Source: Clostridiales bacterium (GTDB taxonomy: Bacteria; Bacillota; Clostridia; Christensenellales; Aristaeellaceae). From it: a stretch of DNA of 64,000 bases. Below, in pieces: positions 43,497 to 51,747 of the stretch; within the stretch, counting starts at the first letter, position 1, and every line of letters begins with the position of its first letter. Where the stretch lies: contig SVGQ01000002.1 in assembly GCA_015056245.1 (NCBI GenBank), positions 25,856 through 89,855 of the forward strand, given 5' to 3'. A model generated the notes under the pieces. That model was not told where the DNA came from. It saw only the letters and a program-made list of their open reading frames with translations, and made no database searches. The translations under genes and the position numbers were made by a program.

Positions 43497-44273
43497 ATGA
43501 AAGAGCTGACCAGCCTGAAAAACCCTGTGGTGCAGGCTGCCCGCGCTCTGGACACCGCAAAGGAGCGCACCCGTCAGGGTGCGTTTCTCTGCGATGGGGA
43601 GCACATGGCAGGCGAAGCCCTGAGCGTATGCCCGGAGCGGGTGCGCACCCTGTTTGTGCAGCAGGATTGCTTGGAGCGTTTCGCCGCGCTGGTGGACAAA
43701 GCGCCCGCATCCGCAGAGGTGTACACCGTTCCCCAGAATGTGATGGCCGCCATTTCGCAGGTGAAGACCCCGCAGGGGATTGCCGCCGTGGTGGCGCTGC
43801 CGGAAAGTGTGCCGCTGGATGAGCAGCAGGGCCGCCTGATGCTTTTGGAAAATGTGCAGGATCCCGGTAATGTGGGCACCATTCTGCGCACACTGGACGC
43901 TGCCGGTTTCGCTGGCTGCATCCTGACGCCGGGCTGTGCCGATCCCTATGCGCCCAAGGCGCTTCGGGCCACCATGGGCAGCGCGCTGCGGATTCCGCTG
44001 TCCTTTGTGGATAGCGCTGTGGAGGCCGTGGAAGTGTTGAACCAGCGGGGATACGCCACCATTGCCGCTTCGCTGGATGGGGAGCCTTTCTATCAGCGGG
44101 AGGCGCTTTCCGAGCAGGTGTGCGTGCTCATCGGCAACGAAGGACAGGGCCTGACACCGCAGGCGCAGGCAGCGTGCACCCATCGGTACAAGCTGCCCAT
44201 GCGGGGCGGCTCGGAGTCGCTGAATGCGGGCATTGCCGCCGCTGTGATGATGTATGATCTGATGAACCGGTGA
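43497..44273 (+). CDS. SpoU-family rRNA 2'-O-methyltransferase
   Basis: This 258-residue SPOUT enzyme transfers methyl from S-adenosylmethionine to an RNA ribose. The N-terminal substrate-binding domain starts KELTSLKNPVVQAARAL, as in RlmB/TsnR-like proteins. The knot motifs are LENVQDPGNVGTILRTLDAAGF (motif 1), CVLIGNEGQGLTPQ (motif 2) and LPMRGGSESLNAGIAAAVMMYDL (motif 3). It is coupled to argS by a one-base spacing. The exact rRNA site cannot be read from sequence. Confidence 0.93.
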   Translation: MKELTSLKNPVVQAARALDTAKERTRQGAFLCDGEHMAGEALSVCPERVRTLFVQQDCLERFAALVDKAPASAEVYTVPQNVMAAISQVKTPQGIAAVVALPESVPLDEQQGRLMLLENVQDPGNVGTILRTLDAAGFAGCILTPGCADPYAPKALRATMGSALRIPLSFVDSAVEAVEVLNQRGYATIAASLDGEPFYQREALSEQVCVLIGNEGQGLTPQAQAACTHRYKLPMRGGSESLNAGIAAAVMMYDLMNR

Positions 44274-44396
44274 AAAGAACAGAATTATTTGTGCAGCAAG
44301 CCAGGCGGATGGTGTGGCTTGCTGTTTTAAGTTGTGATAGACTGGTTCTGCAAATTGATTGGACAAACAACAAATGCAGTTGATGAGGAAGGCAGA

Positions 44397-44909
44397 ATGA
44401 AACAGCTTATCGTTATCATAGGTCCAAACGGTGTTGGTAAAACCACTACTGCAAAAAAGATAATAGAGCAAAATGAATATATCGCATATGTGGACTCTGA
44501 TTGGTGTCGTGTTATGAATCCGTTCGCCTTTACAGAATCAACAAAAGATACAATAACTGAAAATATATATTGCTTATTACACAACTATCTTTCTTGTAGT
44601 GATGTCAACAAGGTGGTTTTCACTTACGCATGGCATGGTGAGAGAAAGGTAATTTTCAAAAAGGTAATAGAAAAGCTTAAGAACGAACCTGTAGAGTTTA
44701 AACTAACAATCATCATCCTAAAATGTTCAAAAGACGAAAACATAAAACGAGCTGTTCAAGACGGTAGGGATGATGTAAGAATAAAAAGAGGAATGGAAAT
44801 GACATTTTCTTTTTATGATAATTTGGATTATCCATGTATTGATACAACGAATATGACTCCAACAGAAGTGGCTCAACAAATTATTTCTATAGTAGATTCC
44901 AATAGGTAG
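44397..44909 (+). CDS. AT-rich P-loop kinase-like NTPase, unknown substrate
   Basis: The 170-residue protein (ATG 44397, GAGGAAGG site) starts MKQLIVIIGPNGVGKTTTAKKI, a clear Walker A motif. YVDSDWCRV resembles the acceptor or Walker B-like segment of small-molecule kinases such as AAA_33/shikimate kinase-like proteins. A lid-like basic stretch (DGRDDVRIKRGMEM) follows. Codon use is strikingly AT-rich compared with both neighbours, suggesting recent acquisition. An exact 17-base tandem duplication overlaps its stop codon. Relatives are often annotated as antibiotic or nucleoside kinases, but no specific assignment is possible. Confidence 0.8.
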   Translation: MKQLIVIIGPNGVGKTTTAKKIIEQNEYIAYVDSDWCRVMNPFAFTESTKDTITENIYCLLHNYLSCSDVNKVVFTYAWHGERKVIFKKVIEKLKNEPVEFKLTIIILKCSKDENIKRAVQDGRDDVRIKRGMEMTFSFYDNLDYPCIDTTNMTPTEVAQQIISIVDSNR

Positions 44910-44935
44910 AACAGCTTCATAGGTAGAACAGCTTC
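44902..44935 (+). repeat. Exact 17-base tandem duplication across a stop codon
   Basis: ATAGGTAGAACAGCTTC occurs twice in direct tandem at 44902-44918 and 44919-44935. The first copy includes the TAG stop of the P-loop gene. It looks like a simple slip-strand duplication. Confidence 0.8.
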
Positions 44936-44961
44936 ACAAATCCCAATTTGTCAACCAACCC

Positions 44962-45011
44962 AAAAACGCACCTGCCCACCGCAATAAACGCGGTGCGCAG
45001 GTGCGCTTTTT
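44962..45011. terminator. Bidirectional terminator between P-loop gene and deaminase gene
   Basis: CGCACCTGC with CACCGC pairs with GCGGTG and GCAGGTGCG around AATAAAC. TTTTT follows on the plus strand, and on the minus strand the complement of CAAAAAC supplies a T-tract. Confidence 0.8.
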
Positions 45012-45532
45012 CAATTACTATCCTTCTGTTTTGCCTTGATGTCCTCCATCTCAGCAATCAACTCGCTGAGGGGCCGGTATTCGCCGCCCCACCATTCAAA
45101 CACGTGCATGCCTTCATCCTCCAGCACGCCTTCCATCAGCCGGAGCCGGATGCCCAGCTTGCTGAGCAAACCCTCCCGGTCAACGGGCACATACTCGAAG
45201 GGCGTCAGCTGGGAAAAGGCCTTGTAGGAGACGCCGCACACCACGGTTTCAATGCCCAGCGAGGCGATGGCGGCAAGGCAGCGTTCGCAGGGGGCGCAGC
45301 TGGTAAACAGTACGGATTCTTTCAGCACCTGATCCGGGTACTTGCCGTAGCACTGATGCACCAGATTGGACTCTGCGTGACCGAAGAGGCCTTTTTCATA
45401 GTCGGCGGTGTTCTCCGCTTCTTCCAGAATGGTGCCGTTATGCACCAGCACCGCGCCGAAGGTATCGTAGCCCTTCTTTCCGGCGCTGATGGCAAGCTCA
45501 TAGCAGCGCCGGATGTAGCGTTCGTAGTCCAT
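45011..45532 (-). CDS. Cytidine/deoxycytidylate-type deaminase
   Basis: The 173-residue protein has the zinc deaminase motifs HAESN (His and catalytic Glu) near residue 73 and SCAPCERC (PCxxC) near residue 99. The order DTFGAVLVHNG ... HAE ... PCxxCLAA is that of the nucleoside deaminase/guanine deaminase/TadA superfamily. The C-terminal half is longer than in TadA and does not show tRNA-binding features, so a free nucleoside or base substrate is more likely. It lies 18 bases downstream of the acyltransferase gene on the same transcript. Confidence 0.9.
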   Translation of the reverse strand: MDYERYIRRCYELAISAGKKGYDTFGAVLVHNGTILEEAENTADYEKGLFGHAESNLVHQCYGKYPDQVLKESVLFTSCAPCERCLAAIASLGIETVVCGVSYKAFSQLTPFEYVPVDREGLLSKLGIRLRLMEGVLEDEGMHVFEWWGGEYRPLSELIAEMEDIKAKQKDSN

Positions 45533-45550
45533 TTGAGTAGCCTCCGCAAG

Positions 45551-46717
45551 TCAGCCCTTCACCGGCGGCAGAATGGGCTGCTTGGGGTGCAGCACCTTGC
45601 GCAGCAGCAGCGTGGCGGGGACGGAACACACCGCCACCACCAGCGTGTACAGGAACACATTCTTGATGTAGTACAGGCTCTTGGTCACATCGAAGAAGTT
45701 GAAGCCGAACAGGTCGATGAACAGGGCATGGATCAGGTAGAATTCCAGCGTGACCGCGCCCATGAACTTGAGCGCCTTGTTGCCGATCTTCACCTTTAGA
45801 CCCAGCAGCAGGAAGAACAGCACGAAGGTCAGGGCGGGGCCCTGCTCTGCCACAACGGTCATGATGCGGCGGAAGAACCGCTGACCAAACACCTTGTTCC
45901 ATTCGCAGTAGTAACCGAAATACTCACGGGCGAACTCTGCATACAGGTGCAGGCCGAAACCTACCGCCACCGTCAGGATGATGGCAGGCCACCAGCACTT
46001 CTTTGCCACCCGGACAAAGCCGTCCTTGCACTTGCCAAACAGCAGGCCCAGCGGGAAGAACAGGGCGGAGTTGTACCACCATTCGCCTTTCATCCACCAG
46101 TCGTTGTGGTCGGTGGCGCAGCCGATGAGGATCCAGCCGATGATCAGCGCAAACACGCCGGTCAGCGCCCAGCCTTCCTTCTTGATGAAGCGGAAGCACA
46201 CAAAGAACATCAGGTAGAAGATGGGCATGGCGATAACGAACCATGCGTTGGGGTTGGCCTGCTGCAAACCGATGATGTAGTAGATGATCTTTTCCGTGGG
46301 GATCTTCTCACCCATCAGCAGACGCACCACCAGGAACAGCCACTCCGTCACATAGAAGGCCACCACCAGCGGCAGTACACGGCGGCGGACGAAACCTTTC
46401 AGGTAGCCTTCCTTGCCCTTCCAGCTCACGTAGAGGCCGTAGCCGGAGCAGACAAAGAAAAACGCCACGATCATGTAGCCGATGGGTACAAAGAAGTCCA
46501 GACCGGGCCGGATGTACCACTTCTGCAGCCACGGGGCGCAGGTTTTCTGACCTGCGTGGTGCAGCATCACGCACACCGCAAAGAAGCCCTGCCACATCTT
46601 GCTCTGATCCAGCGAGAAGAATTCCTCATTCCACTGCTTGCGTCCAAACCATTTGCTGCCGAGGAACAGCAAGAGCAGCACCAGCGGATAGTACAGGTAT
46701 ACCAGCATTTTGTCCAT
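45551..46717 (-). CDS. Acyltransferase-3 family membrane protein
   Basis: The protein (388 residues from ATG 46717, MDKMLVYLYY, AAGGAG site) has about ten helices and the acyltransferase-3 pattern: KMWQGFFAVCVMLHHAGQ, where the His is the expected catalytic base, then FFFVCSGYGLYVSWKGKEGYLKGFVRRRVLP, the conserved SGxxL...RR segment. FMGAVTLEFYLIHALFIDLFG matches the last helices. Such proteins O-acetylate or otherwise acylate surface polysaccharides or lipids in the membrane. A frame upstream to TTG 46762 lacks a ribosome site. Confidence 0.92.
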   Translation of the reverse strand: MDKMLVYLYYPLVLLLLFLGSKWFGRKQWNEEFFSLDQSKMWQGFFAVCVMLHHAGQKTCAPWLQKWYIRPGLDFFVPIGYMIVAFFFVCSGYGLYVSWKGKEGYLKGFVRRRVLPLVVAFYVTEWLFLVVRLLMGEKIPTEKIIYYIIGLQQANPNAWFVIAMPIFYLMFFVCFRFIKKEGWALTGVFALIIGWILIGCATDHNDWWMKGEWWYNSALFFPLGLLFGKCKDGFVRVAKKCWWPAIILTVAVGFGLHLYAEFAREYFGYYCEWNKVFGQRFFRRIMTVVAEQGPALTFVLFFLLLGLKVKIGNKALKFMGAVTLEFYLIHALFIDLFGFNFFDVTKSLYYIKNVFLYTLVVAVCSVPATLLLRKVLHPKQPILPPVKG

Positions 46718-46771
46718 GTTGGATTCTCCTTGGTTGTCTTTCGTTAGGATGCCCATTGGCAACCGAAGGAT

Positions 46772-46800
46772 ATTGTATCATCCGTTTGCGGTATGGTCAA
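46772..46800 (-). promoter_or_regulatory. SigA promoter for the acyltransferase/deaminase operon
   Basis: On the minus strand TTGACC, a 17-base spacer and TACAAT lie about 55 bases upstream of the acyltransferase start. Confidence 0.75.
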
Positions 46801-46834
46801 CGCAAATCCAAGGGTACAAAAGGAAAGTTGGCTG

Positions 46835-47260
46835 TTATTTTTCGATCCATTTGGACATGCCCGCCCCGCTGTGGTCGTGGGGATGGATGGCATAGCCGCA
46901 TTTCTGGTAGAAGGCTTCCTTGCCCTTGGCGCTGACCAGCTGCAAATAGCCATTCCAGCCGGGTTTGAGCTGGTGGGCAATGTAGTTTTCCACATGGCTG
47001 AGCAATGCGCGCCCAATGCCCTGCCCCTGATAGGACGGTTCAACCACAAAGTCTTTCAGAAAAAAGGACATGGCCCCGTCGCCCAGCAGCCTTGCCATGG
47101 CGATGGTTTGTCCCTCTTTGCAGACGGAGAAGGTAGCCCAGCTGCCCCGCAGGGTGGTTTCCACCAGATCAGGGGGCAATTCGCCCCAGCCTGCGCTGGC
47201 AAAGAGACGGATGAAATCCGCTGCTTTCAGTTGGTTGTCAATGATACGGTAATCAGTCAA
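46835..47260 (-). CDS. GNAT-family N-acetyltransferase
   Basis: The 141-residue protein is a minimal GNAT fold: ATFSVCKEGQTIAMARLLGDGAMSFFLKDFVVEPSYQGQGIGRALLSHVENYI contains strand 4 and the QGQGIGRAL acetyl-CoA loop (Q/RxxGxG/A), and GKEAFYQKCGYAIHPHDHSGAGMSKWI is the usual C-terminal strand. Substrate unknown; small stand-alone members often acetylate amines or amino acids. It is the last gene before the acyltransferase promoter on this strand. Confidence 0.92.
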   Translation of the reverse strand: MTDYRIIDNQLKAADFIRLFASAGWGELPPDLVETTLRGSWATFSVCKEGQTIAMARLLGDGAMSFFLKDFVVEPSYQGQGIGRALLSHVENYIAHQLKPGWNGYLQLVSAKGKEAFYQKCGYAIHPHDHSGAGMSKWIEK

Positions 47261-47320
47261 TGCTGTTCTTCCTTTCTGGTTTTTGAGCGCAATGAAAATC
47301 TTGCTTCCGCCGGATGGGCA

Positions 47321-48802
47321 TCAGTTCATATTCACCACTTCCGCATCAATATTCTCCAAAAATACTCTGTCGTGCTCCACAACCAGCAGCGTAGGCGCGT
47401 ATTCTTGGATCAATTCCTCCACTTGCCGTCTGGACAGCACATCGATGTAGTTCAGCGGTTCATCCCACACATACAGATGAGCGGGCGTGCACAGGCTGGC
47501 AGCCAACAGCACCTTCTTCTTTTGCCCCTGAGAGAAGTATTCCAGCGGGCGGTCGAATTGCTCCCGGCTCAGGCCCATATTGCGCAGGATAGCCTTGAAC
47601 AGAGTTTCATCCAGCCGGTTCTCAGCGATATAGTCGCCCAGCCTGCCATGGAGGCCTTCTGTGGACTGGGGCACATAGGATATCGTCAGCCCGGAGGCGA
47701 TGGATACCGGCCCTTCCAGCGAGCCGCCCACACCGCACAGGGCCTTGAGCACGCTGCTCTTGCCGCAGCCGTTGGGGCCGCTTAACGCAATTCGTTGGCC
47801 CTGCTGCACCTGAAAACGGATGCCCTCGCAAACCGTTCGTCCATCATAGCGGACGGCAGCATCTTCCACCCGGATGAGCACCTGCTTGGGGTGGCGCAGG
47901 GTGGTCAATTTCAGTTCCCCCACCTGCTCCACATTTTTCAGCAGCTTGCCTTTTTCCTCCATTTCCTTTTCCCGGCGGCGCTGGATGCTCTTGGCCCGCT
48001 TCATCAGGGCGGCGCTGCGGGCGCCCACATAGCCCCGGTCCAATGCCGCCACCTGACTTTCCGCCACATGGAACTTTCCTTTTTCTGCCCCTTGGCTGAA
48101 TGCCGCCGCCCGCCTTGCGCTCTGGCCCAGCCGGACGATATCCCGGCGCAGCGTCTCATTCTGGGCGGCTTCACTTTCATTCTGCAAGTCGAAAGCGGCT
48201 TCCCATGTGTCGTAATCACCCTGCATCACGGTAATCTTGGCCCGTTCCATCGCCATCACATGATCGATGCAGCGGTTGAGGAAAGCGCGGTCGTGACTGA
48301 CCAGCAGAAAGCCATCCTTGCGGCTCAGATAATCCGCCACCTGCTGACGTCCATGCAGATCCAGATGGTTGGTGGGTTCGTCGATGAGAGGATACACATC
48401 ATCCCGGGCAAACAGGGCGCACAAAAGCGCCTTGGTCTGCTCGCCGTTGCTGAGCGTAGCAAAGGGGCGCTCCAACGCCTCCTCACTGCCAAACAGCTGG
48501 TTCCACTCGCACAGAAAGCGCCAGTCCTCTGTATCGGGAGCTGCCAGCCTCATCACCTCCATGGTGGACAGGGACGGATCCGCTACCGGATAGGGAAAGT
48601 ACACGGCAGGCAGCGGCATATGCACCTTACCGCCGCTGTCCAGTTCGCCGCTGAGCAGGCGCAGAAGAGTGGTCTTGCCCCGCCCATTCCGGCCTGTCAA
48701 ACCCAGCCGCCAGGTGCTGTCCAGCCGGGCTGTCAGGTTTTCAAATACCGGGTCAGGGCTGCCATCGTAGGTATAGGTCAAATTTTGGATCGTAATGTTC
48801 AT
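47321..48802 (-). CDS. ABC-F ATPase, ribosome-protection (Lsa/Vga-like) type
   Basis: The 493-residue protein (ATG 48802, MNITIQNLTYTYDG) has two ABC domains and no membrane segment. Walker A motifs are GRNGRGKTT (37-45) and GPNGCGKSS. Signatures are LSNGEQTKALL and FSQGQKKKVLL. Walker B regions are LIDEPTNHLDLHGR and VWDEPLNYIDVLSR. The linker of about 80 residues between them is basic (MKRAKSIQRRREKEMEEKGK). LSNGEQTK and the overall length fit the Lsa/Vga-type antibiotic-resistance ABC-F branch, which frees ribosomes from lincosamides, pleuromutilins or streptogramins. A leader with attenuator features precedes it. Confidence 0.9.
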   Translation of the reverse strand: MNITIQNLTYTYDGSPDPVFENLTARLDSTWRLGLTGRNGRGKTTLLRLLSGELDSGGKVHMPLPAVYFPYPVADPSLSTMEVMRLAAPDTEDWRFLCEWNQLFGSEEALERPFATLSNGEQTKALLCALFARDDVYPLIDEPTNHLDLHGRQQVADYLSRKDGFLLVSHDRAFLNRCIDHVMAMERAKITVMQGDYDTWEAAFDLQNESEAAQNETLRRDIVRLGQSARRAAAFSQGAEKGKFHVAESQVAALDRGYVGARSAALMKRAKSIQRRREKEMEEKGKLLKNVEQVGELKLTTLRHPKQVLIRVEDAAVRYDGRTVCEGIRFQVQQGQRIALSGPNGCGKSSVLKALCGVGGSLEGPVSIASGLTISYVPQSTEGLHGRLGDYIAENRLDETLFKAILRNMGLSREQFDRPLEYFSQGQKKKVLLAASLCTPAHLYVWDEPLNYIDVLSRRQVEELIQEYAPTLLVVEHDRVFLENIDAEVVNMN

Positions 48803-48844
48803 ACTGGTTCCCTCCTTGGAAAAGGCCAAGGGAGCGGCAGGGCC

Positions 48845-48875
48845 AAAACAGCCCGCAATCATGGGCGGCTGTTTT
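48845..48875 (-). terminator. Second hairpin in the ABC-F leader
   Basis: AAAACAGCC pairs with GGCTGTTTT, with an inner GCCC/GGGC pair, on the minus strand. It ends in T residues 43 bases before the ABC-F start, so it may be an attenuator arm. Confidence 0.55.
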
Positions 48876-48882
48876 TTGCAAC

Positions 48883-48910
48883 AAAAAAACGAAGCCCATC
48901 GATGCGCTTC
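48883..48910 (-). terminator. Leader attenuator terminator upstream of the ABC-F gene
   Basis: On the minus strand GAAGCGCATCGATGGGCTTC folds with GAAGC/GCTTC arms and is followed by GTTTTTTT. Its place in the leader, between the promoter and gene, fits transcription attenuation. Confidence 0.7.
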
Positions 48911-49000
48911 TGTCTCCTGCCATGGCAAACCAAACACACCGCCCGAAAAACCCGGCGGCTTATTGGCTTACGCTCTCCCGATCAGTTCGGTGCGGCAGGA

Positions 49001-49012
49001 TTATTTGCGCAT
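49001..49012 (-). CDS. Putative three-codon upstream ORF (Met-Arg-Lys) in the ABC-F leader
   Basis: The minus strand reads ATG CGC AAA TAA, preceded by CGGAG eight bases away. It lies about 50 bases into the leader, upstream of both terminator-like hairpins. Short leader peptides of this type sense ribosome-stalling drugs in several ABC-F and erm leaders. That role is an inference; the ORF is tiny, so chance occurrence is possible. Confidence 0.45.
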   Translation of the reverse strand: MRK

Positions 49013-49064
49013 CTTTTCAACTCCGTTTCTGTGTGGTATAGGTTGTGTTCCTCGGAACGGGATG

Positions 49065-49093
49065 ATTGTAGCACGGGCATAGGCATCTGTCAA
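49065..49093 (-). promoter_or_regulatory. SigA promoter of the ABC-F gene
   Basis: On the minus strand TTGACA, a 17-base spacer and TACAAT give a near-consensus promoter and an about 260-base leader before ATG 48802. The 349 bases between the ABC-F and cyclophilin genes are thus promoter plus leader plus the cyclophilin terminator. Confidence 0.8.
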
Positions 49094-49099
49094 CACAGG

Positions 49100-49140
49100 A
49101 AAACAGCCCCCGTATGGTTTCGCTGCCATGCAGGGGCTGT
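49100..49140 (-). terminator. Terminator of the cyclophilin gene
   Basis: On the minus strand ACAGCCCC pairs with GGGGGCTGT around a 21-base loop, followed by TTTT. It stops transcription just before the ABC-F promoter. Confidence 0.7.
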
Positions 49141-49151
49141 ACGCTATGATA

Positions 49152-49796
49152 TCACGGCTTTTCGATCTTCCGGATGCTGGTGATCACCGGCTGGTTGCCG
49201 CTGGCAACGCTGCCGTTGCGGTCGGTGACCGGAGTATTCTGGCAAATGGCATCCACCACTTCCATGCCGCTGAGCACCTTGCCAAAGGCGGCGTAAGCGC
49301 CATCCAGATGGGGCGCATCCTGATGCATGATGAAGAACTGGCTGGAGGCACTATTGGGATCCATGGCGCGGGCCATGGACAGCACGCCCCGGGTGTGGTT
49401 GAGGGGATTGTTCACTCCGTTCTGGCTGAACTCGCCCTTGATGTTTTCATCGGAGCCGCCCATGCCGTTACCCAGTGGGCAGCCGCCCTGAATCATAAAG
49501 CCGGAGATGATCCGGTGGAAGGTGAGGCCATCATAGAAGCCCTCCTCCACCAGCTTCATGAAGTTGGCAACCGTAACAGGGGCGATATCGCCATAGAGTT
49601 CAGCGGTAATGGTGCCATAGCCTTCCACTTCGATGGCTACATAATCGGTGGCAGCATATGCGCCGGTGGCGGTCTCACCGGTGGTTTCCGCCTTCTGCCC
49701 GAAAGCCACCACAGCAAACGCCAGTACCACCACGGCTGCAGCCGCCACAACAACCCATATGTTCATTTTCTTTGTATGATTCGCCTTTTTCGTCAT
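49152..49796 (-). CDS. Membrane-anchored cyclophilin-type peptidyl-prolyl isomerase
   Basis: The 214-residue protein has a short basic N-terminus and one helix ([20 protein letters not shown]), then an alanine-rich linker and a cyclophilin domain. Catalytic residues appear in [13 protein letters not shown] (Arg, Phe, Gln), [17 protein letters not shown] and [12 protein letters not shown]. It should be anchored outside the membrane and aid folding of exported proteins. No cysteine follows the helix, so it is probably an uncleaved signal anchor rather than a lipoprotein. Confidence 0.94.
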   Translation of the reverse strand: MTKKANHTKKMNIWVVVAAAAVVVLAFAVVAFGQKAETTGETATGAYAATDYVAIEVEGYGTITAELYGDIAPVTVANFMKLVEEGFYDGLTFHRIISGFMIQGGCPLGNGMGGSDENIKGEFSQNGVNNPLNHTRGVLSMARAMDPNSASSQFFIMHQDAPHLDGAYAAFGKVLSGMEVVDAICQNTPVTDRNGSVASGNQPVITSIRKIEKP

Positions 49797-49937
49797 CGGT
49801 CATTCTCCATTCTTTGCTCGATCCATGGGATGCCCATGCGCAGCAGCACAGGGTCCATCCACTGTCAGTATAGCAAGACAGCAGGAAAAAAACAAGAGAC
49901 AAGGGCTGCTGGATCGTGCGCCAGCAGCCCTTGCGTT

Positions 49938-50492
49938 CTACTCGTTTTCCAGCGACAGCCGGTAAAACCGGCGCATACGCCCATCGTAGGCAGGCATGGT
50001 GGTGACCACCTGATAACCGAAGCGCTCAAAGTTGCGCCAGGAAGCGCCGTTGCCCGGATCCACGGTGGCATACATCGCCGTAGCGCCGCTTTCTCTGGCA
50101 AAGGCGGTGAACATGGCAAGGAACGCGCTCTGCACCCCTCTGCGGCGCATGGCGGGAGCCACCATCACATCGTGAAAGTCGAAGCTGTGCTCCACCGGCA
50201 GGCCCAGTTTGGCGGCATAGCTATGCTCGCCCCGGGCTTCACCGGGGGTCATTTCGGCAAAGCCCGCCAACGTGTCCCCGTCAAAGTAGCCCCAGGCTTC
50301 CCCCGCCTCAACGGCTGAGGCAAACTCCCATTCCTCGGAAGGATAATACCAGCTGGGATCCTCCAGCGCCGCCATCACCTGATCCTGCAAGGCCAGCATA
50401 GCCGGCACATCCTCCATGGTCAGAGAACGCAGGGTCAGGCCTTCGGGCTGCGGAAAGGACGCTTGCTTTCCATTCGGTTCATTGATAGGCAT
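49938..50492 (-). CDS. GNAT-family N-acetyltransferase
   Basis: The 184-residue protein has LTLRSLTMEDVPAMLALQDQVM at the start, GYFDGDTLAGFAEM as strand 2-3, and FDFHDVMVAPAMRRRGVQSAFLAMFTAFARESGA, the acetyl-CoA loop (RRRGVQSA). ATVDPGNGASWRNFERFGYQVV closes the domain. A proline-containing N-terminus of about 18 residues precedes the domain. It lies 6 bases after the DUF4349 gene on the same strand, so it is probably in that operon. Substrate unknown. Confidence 0.9.
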   Translation of the reverse strand: MPINEPNGKQASFPQPEGLTLRSLTMEDVPAMLALQDQVMAALEDPSWYYPSEEWEFASAVEAGEAWGYFDGDTLAGFAEMTPGEARGEHSYAAKLGLPVEHSFDFHDVMVAPAMRRRGVQSAFLAMFTAFARESGATAMYATVDPGNGASWRNFERFGYQVVTTMPAYDGRMRRFYRLSLENE

Positions 50493-50498
50493 TCTGCA

Positions 50499-51689
50499 TC
50501 ACTCGTTTTCTTGGCTGATTTCCCCGGTCTCATCGGCTTCCAGCACATCTGCCAGCAGATCGCGGGATTCCTTCTTGTTTTTACCCCGCTTCACCAGCTT
50601 GACGATCAGCACGATCAGCGCCACAGGCACGATCACAGGAGCCGCCATCACCAGAAATACCAGCAGATTGCGTCCGAAGCGACCGAGGCCCTCGATGGAG
50701 GTCTTCAGCGCAGCCTTCAGCCGCTGACCAAGACCCAGATCCTCATCGTCCACTTCATCCTGCACAATTCTTTCCTGCACATCCACGTAGACATAGCTCA
50801 TATCCACCCGGCGGTCGATACTCAGCTGCTGGCTTTCAAAACGATCCAGCTGGTACTGGGTATCGGCGATCTCGCTTTCGATCTCCAGCATGTCGCTCAC
50901 ATACTCTGCCTGACTGAGCAAGGTATTGAGGCGTTCTATCTTGGTGCGCAGGGTCTGGATGCGGATCTCGTTGTCAGCATACTGCTCGGTCATATCCTGA
51001 GTGGTTTCATTGCGGGAAGTGACCCTGCCGTAGCCGCTGACGCCCTCCAGAAAAACGTCCAGATGCTGGGACGGCACCCGCATGGTCAGGCTGGCGCTGC
51101 GACCGTAATAGGTGCCCGCTTCGCCTTGCTGAGACAAATTTTCAATGTAGCCGCCATACTGCAAAAGCAGCTGCTGGATGCCTTCCACATCCCGGTCAAA
51201 GGTCTCGGTGCGCAGGGACAGGTGCACGGTGCGTACCAGTTTGCGGCTGTTTTCCGGGGCAATGGATACACTGCTCTCCTCCGGCTCCGGAGCAGGGGCT
51301 TCCCGGTTGTATGCCACCTCTTTCATTGAATATGACACATTGGCGCTGTCGGCATTGCTGCCGGAAGCAGCCATGCTCATCAGAGCCGTGTTGCTTGCGG
51401 GGCTGTAGTCGCTGGTTTCGTAAACCATGCTGTCCCGCTCCTGGCCGGCTTTGATCGCACTATAAGAAAAATTGTTTTCCAACTGACCTGCCCAACCAGC
51501 GCCCAGCACCAGCACCAAAGCGGCTGCGATGGGCAATACCGTCTTTTTCCAGATGTTCTTTTGTTTCATTTGCGTCTGCTCCTCTCTTCTGATGGTTTCC
51601 CGCCAGTTTCTTTCAAACCGGAGGGAGGGGCCGTCCTCGTACAGTTCGGCAAGCGCCTGATCCAGCGCGTCGTATTCGGGTCGGTTCAT
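50499..51689 (-). CDS. DUF4349-type membrane protein, probable anti-sigma partner
   Basis: I start this at ATG 51689 (MNRPEYDALDQ). The 396-residue protein has a cytoplasmic N-terminus of about 45 residues, a helix (TVLPIAAALVLVLGAGWAGQL), a large external region and a C-terminal helix (LLVFLVMAAPVIVPVALIVLIVKL). The middle part, RKLVRTVHLSLRTETFDRDVEGIQQLLLQYGGYIE ... coiled-coil ... VDMSYVYVDVQER, is a DUF4349 signature. Placed 58 bases after an ECF sigma gene, its N-terminal segment is a candidate anti-sigma domain. That role is inferred from position. Confidence 0.86.
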   Translation of the reverse strand: MNRPEYDALDQALAELYEDGPSLRFERNWRETIRREEQTQMKQKNIWKKTVLPIAAALVLVLGAGWAGQLENNFSYSAIKAGQERDSMVYETSDYSPASNTALMSMAASGSNADSANVSYSMKEVAYNREAPAPEPEESSVSIAPENSRKLVRTVHLSLRTETFDRDVEGIQQLLLQYGGYIENLSQQGEAGTYYGRSASLTMRVPSQHLDVFLEGVSGYGRVTSRNETTQDMTEQYADNEIRIQTLRTKIERLNTLLSQAEYVSDMLEIESEIADTQYQLDRFESQQLSIDRRVDMSYVYVDVQERIVQDEVDDEDLGLGQRLKAALKTSIEGLGRFGRNLLVFLVMAAPVIVPVALIVLIVKLVKRGKNKKESRDLLADVLEADETGEISQENE

Positions 51690-51747
51690 GTCGCTTGCCT
51701 CCTTTCTATTTGGAACAGACGAGTAAGTGAAAGGGTTGGTTCCCAGT

